DNA of 37,756 nt from Clostridiaceae bacterium. Lineage in GTDB: Bacteria > Bacillota > Clostridia > DSM-8532. The translations under genes and the position numbers were made by a program. This document shows positions 34,772 to 37,756 of this stretch, in pieces (the stretch's first letter is position 1; each line of letters opens with the position of its first letter). The stretch lies in the NCBI GenBank assembly GCA_012521105.1, contig JAAYNA010000065.1, forward strand, positions 66,535 through 104,290. The letters run 5' to 3'. Below the pieces are notes generated by a model, which did not search any database, had not been told where the DNA came from, and was given only the letters and a program-made list of their open reading frames with translations.

Positions 34772-34932
34772 TGCAAATTGTGAAATTTTTGTAAAAAGAA
34801 CATATTGTAATGTTTGTCTTAATATATTACTATTAGGTTAGTTGTTTAATATTTATGGGTATAAGTAATATATACTGTATACTAGTTTTTATTATGTACT
34901 TAACTGTAGTAACAGGGAATGGAGTGATGGGG

Positions 34933-35181
34933 TTGAACAACGAAACAATGATGTATAAAGTAGATAAAGATAATACAAACCAGGCACGTGAAATCCTGTT
35001 AACCGTATATGATGCATTGAGAGAAAAAGGATACAATCCAATAAGTCAGATTGTAGGATATATTCTTTCAGGCGATCCCACTTATATCACAAATCATAAG
35101 AATGCCAGAAGTGTTATAAGAAAGATTGAACGGGACGAACTTCTTGAAGAACTGGTAAAGGCGTATCTCAGTGAGAAATGA
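34933..35181 (+). CDS. ireB: IreB-family regulatory phosphoprotein
   Basis: IreB (UPF0297) is a small protein phosphorylated by the Ser/Thr kinase IreK in Enterococcus and linked to cephalosporin tolerance. The signature is nearly complete: [27 protein letters not shown], then [16 protein letters not shown] and [20 protein letters not shown]. The frame is open to 34855, but the family begins just before ETMMYKV. TTG 34933 has GGAG 8 bases upstream and gives 82 residues; ATG 34927 is nearer the same GGAG and is the alternative. A hairpin follows the stop. It often neighbours Holliday-junction resolvase genes in Firmicutes, but not here. Confidence 0.94.
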   Translation: MNNETMMYKVDKDNTNQAREILLTVYDALREKGYNPISQIVGYILSGDPTYITNHKNARSVIRKIERDELLEELVKAYLSEK

Positions 35182-36832
<1,651 letters not shown>

Positions 36833-36850
36833 TTATATTAAATAACAAAG

Positions 36851-36888
36851 AGGGCTGTTTCAAATAAAAAACTGAAATAGCCCTTTTT
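36851..36888 (+). terminator. Intrinsic terminator of eno
   Basis: Twelve-base arms agggctgtttca (36851-36862) and tgaaatagccct (36873-36884), with one G-U pair, are followed by a run of T to 36888. The structure begins 18 bases after the eno stop. Confidence 0.88.
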
Positions 36889-36992
36889 ATTCGGATATAA
36901 CATTTAATAAGCTTTTAAAAATATACTTTTTAACCACCGGAATTAACATACACTCTTTATTTGTGGCATGCAAAGGCTGTCATTAAGCCTGA

Positions 36993-37241
36993 TTACAGTT
37001 CGGATATTTCCTGTCCTATTGTAAAATTGATTGATGAATGGGGTGTTATATAAATTACAAGTTCAATGCTAAATTCGTTTTTGCGGTTTCCAGGATCGTA
37101 AGACAGGTCAAAGGGTATTTTAAACTTTATTAACAAAAAGATAAGTGTTTGTAACTGAGATAATTTAACTCCACTCGACATAAACCGCTTGAAAGCTTCA
37201 CATGACAGTATATTAATAAACTCCTTCTGCAAATCATTCAT
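36993..37241 (-). CDS. Hypothetical protein (82 aa), doubtful
   Basis: This open frame encodes about 82 residues from ATG 37241, or 85 from TTG 37250. It starts MNDLQKEFINILSCEAFKRF with an amphipathic helix and ends in beta-like strands (FSIELVIYITPHSS, NFTIGQEISEL). Codon use looks natural, but no clear ribosome site precedes either start, and no family is recognised. It lies alone between the eno terminator and the secreted-protein gene. It may be real or chance. Confidence 0.4.
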   Translation of the reverse strand: MNDLQKEFINILSCEAFKRFMSSGVKLSQLQTLIFLLIKFKIPFDLSYDPGNRKNEFSIELVIYITPHSSINFTIGQEISEL

Positions 37242-37510
37242 TCTTAGCAACCGCGTTACAGGTTTTCATAATGTATATTATGAGTTAGAGGGTTGATAAG
37301 TGAAATGTATACGGAGAGATACCGCTGGCCATCGCAAGCCAATTGATTGAAGGATTTTAAAGCAACTGCTTAATTTGTGTAATATGAACAAAAGATGTGA
37401 AAAAGACAGATTCTCTGGCGCAAAAAAACCTTTTGAAGCGTGTCTTATTGAGTGTTGACGAATTATGCTTTATTATTAAAAGAAAAAGGCAAGGAAATGA
37501 GGAAACATCA

Positions 37511-37756
37511 ATGAAAAAAATCTATACCGCGATTCTATTGATTACAGCCGTATTTCTCTTATTCAGCGTATCGGCAGATGCTACAGTCATGCGGGACGTC
37601 ATCTTTGTTCCGGACTACACAAGCAGCTATGATTTAATCGGAAAACCCGATGTCATCTACCAAAACAATATGGCTTTTATGGAAAGCCGGACGATGGAAC
37701 CTGAAAAGATTAAGCTATTTTTAAGACCCTCGCGGCAAATACTAAGTGAAGATGAA
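37511..37756 (+). CDS. Predicted secreted protein, N-terminal part (runs off the window)
   Basis: An open frame from ATG 37511 continues to the end of the window (82 codons). It begins MKKIYTAILLITAVFLLFSV with likely signal cleavage after SADA, followed by VMRDVIFVPDYTSSYDL and IYQNNMAFMESRTM. AAGGAAATGAGGAAA upstream supplies a ribosome site. It is too short for a family assignment. TTGACG near 37456 could be a -35 element, but no good -10 follows. The protein is presumably exported or lipid-free extracellular, since no lipobox is visible. Confidence 0.7.
   Translation, partial: MKKIYTAILLITAVFLLFSVSADATVMRDVIFVPDYTSSYDLIGKPDVIYQNNMAFMESRTMEPEKIKLFLRPSRQILSEDE

Noticed and set aside
34855..34932. 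N-terminal extension of the IreB frame with a hydrophobic segment
   Set aside because: The family starts just before ETMMYKV, and the ribosome site lies inside this stretch.
37300..37500. Structured RNA upstream of the last gene
   Set aside because: I found no stable helices or known motif; short complementary bits are at chance level.

Overview
The window comes from a low-GC, endospore-forming Firmicute, most likely an anaerobic member of the Clostridia. The evidence is a dcw cluster containing the Firmicute gene sbp, AddAB in place of RecBCD, the c-di-AMP receptor DarA, IreB, GerA-type spore germination genes, and frequent TTG/GTG starts behind strong GGAGG ribosome sites. Placement at family or genus level is a guess.

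Positions 1-9300 hold a broken division and cell-wall (dcw) cluster: murF (3' end only), mraY, ftsW/spoVE, then murA, ftsQ/divIB, sbp and ftsZ. murD (often between mraY and ftsW) and murG (usually between ftsW and murA) are absent. Where murG would sit there is a cassette of about 2.7 kb on the opposite strand. It contains an ECF-type sigma factor, a 55-residue membrane protein, a secreted protein whose signal peptide is frameshifted, and a shorter secreted paralogue of it. The cluster ends at the ftsZ terminator, followed by a GC-richer stretch of about 420 bp with a 59-bp direct repeat (9516-9574 and 9706-9764).

Positions 9950-22500 carry mostly housekeeping genes: an aldehyde dehydrogenase, addB-addA (DNA double-strand break repair), then convergent gltX and tRNA-Thr(CGT), darA, and an MFS transporter.

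Positions 22700-32850 begin with prfB, which has its classic programmed +1 frameshift. A DacF-like protein follows that has lost the residues of all three penicillin-binding catalytic motifs. The rest looks spore-related. A gerAB-type permease with a small membrane protein lies on the plus strand. A gerAA-gerAC-2TM 'D subunit' operon lies on the minus strand. Between them two paralogous FAD oxidoreductases of the geranylgeranyl-reductase-like kind flank two tiny helical proteins that resemble spore-coat proteins. This 26.5-33 kb block is the best candidate for an uncharacterised, spore-associated system.

Positions 33000-37756 carry an HPr-like protein without the phosphorylatable His, mtaB (tRNA methylthiotransferase), ireB, eno (enolase), a doubtful small ORF, and the 5' end of a secreted protein that runs off the window.
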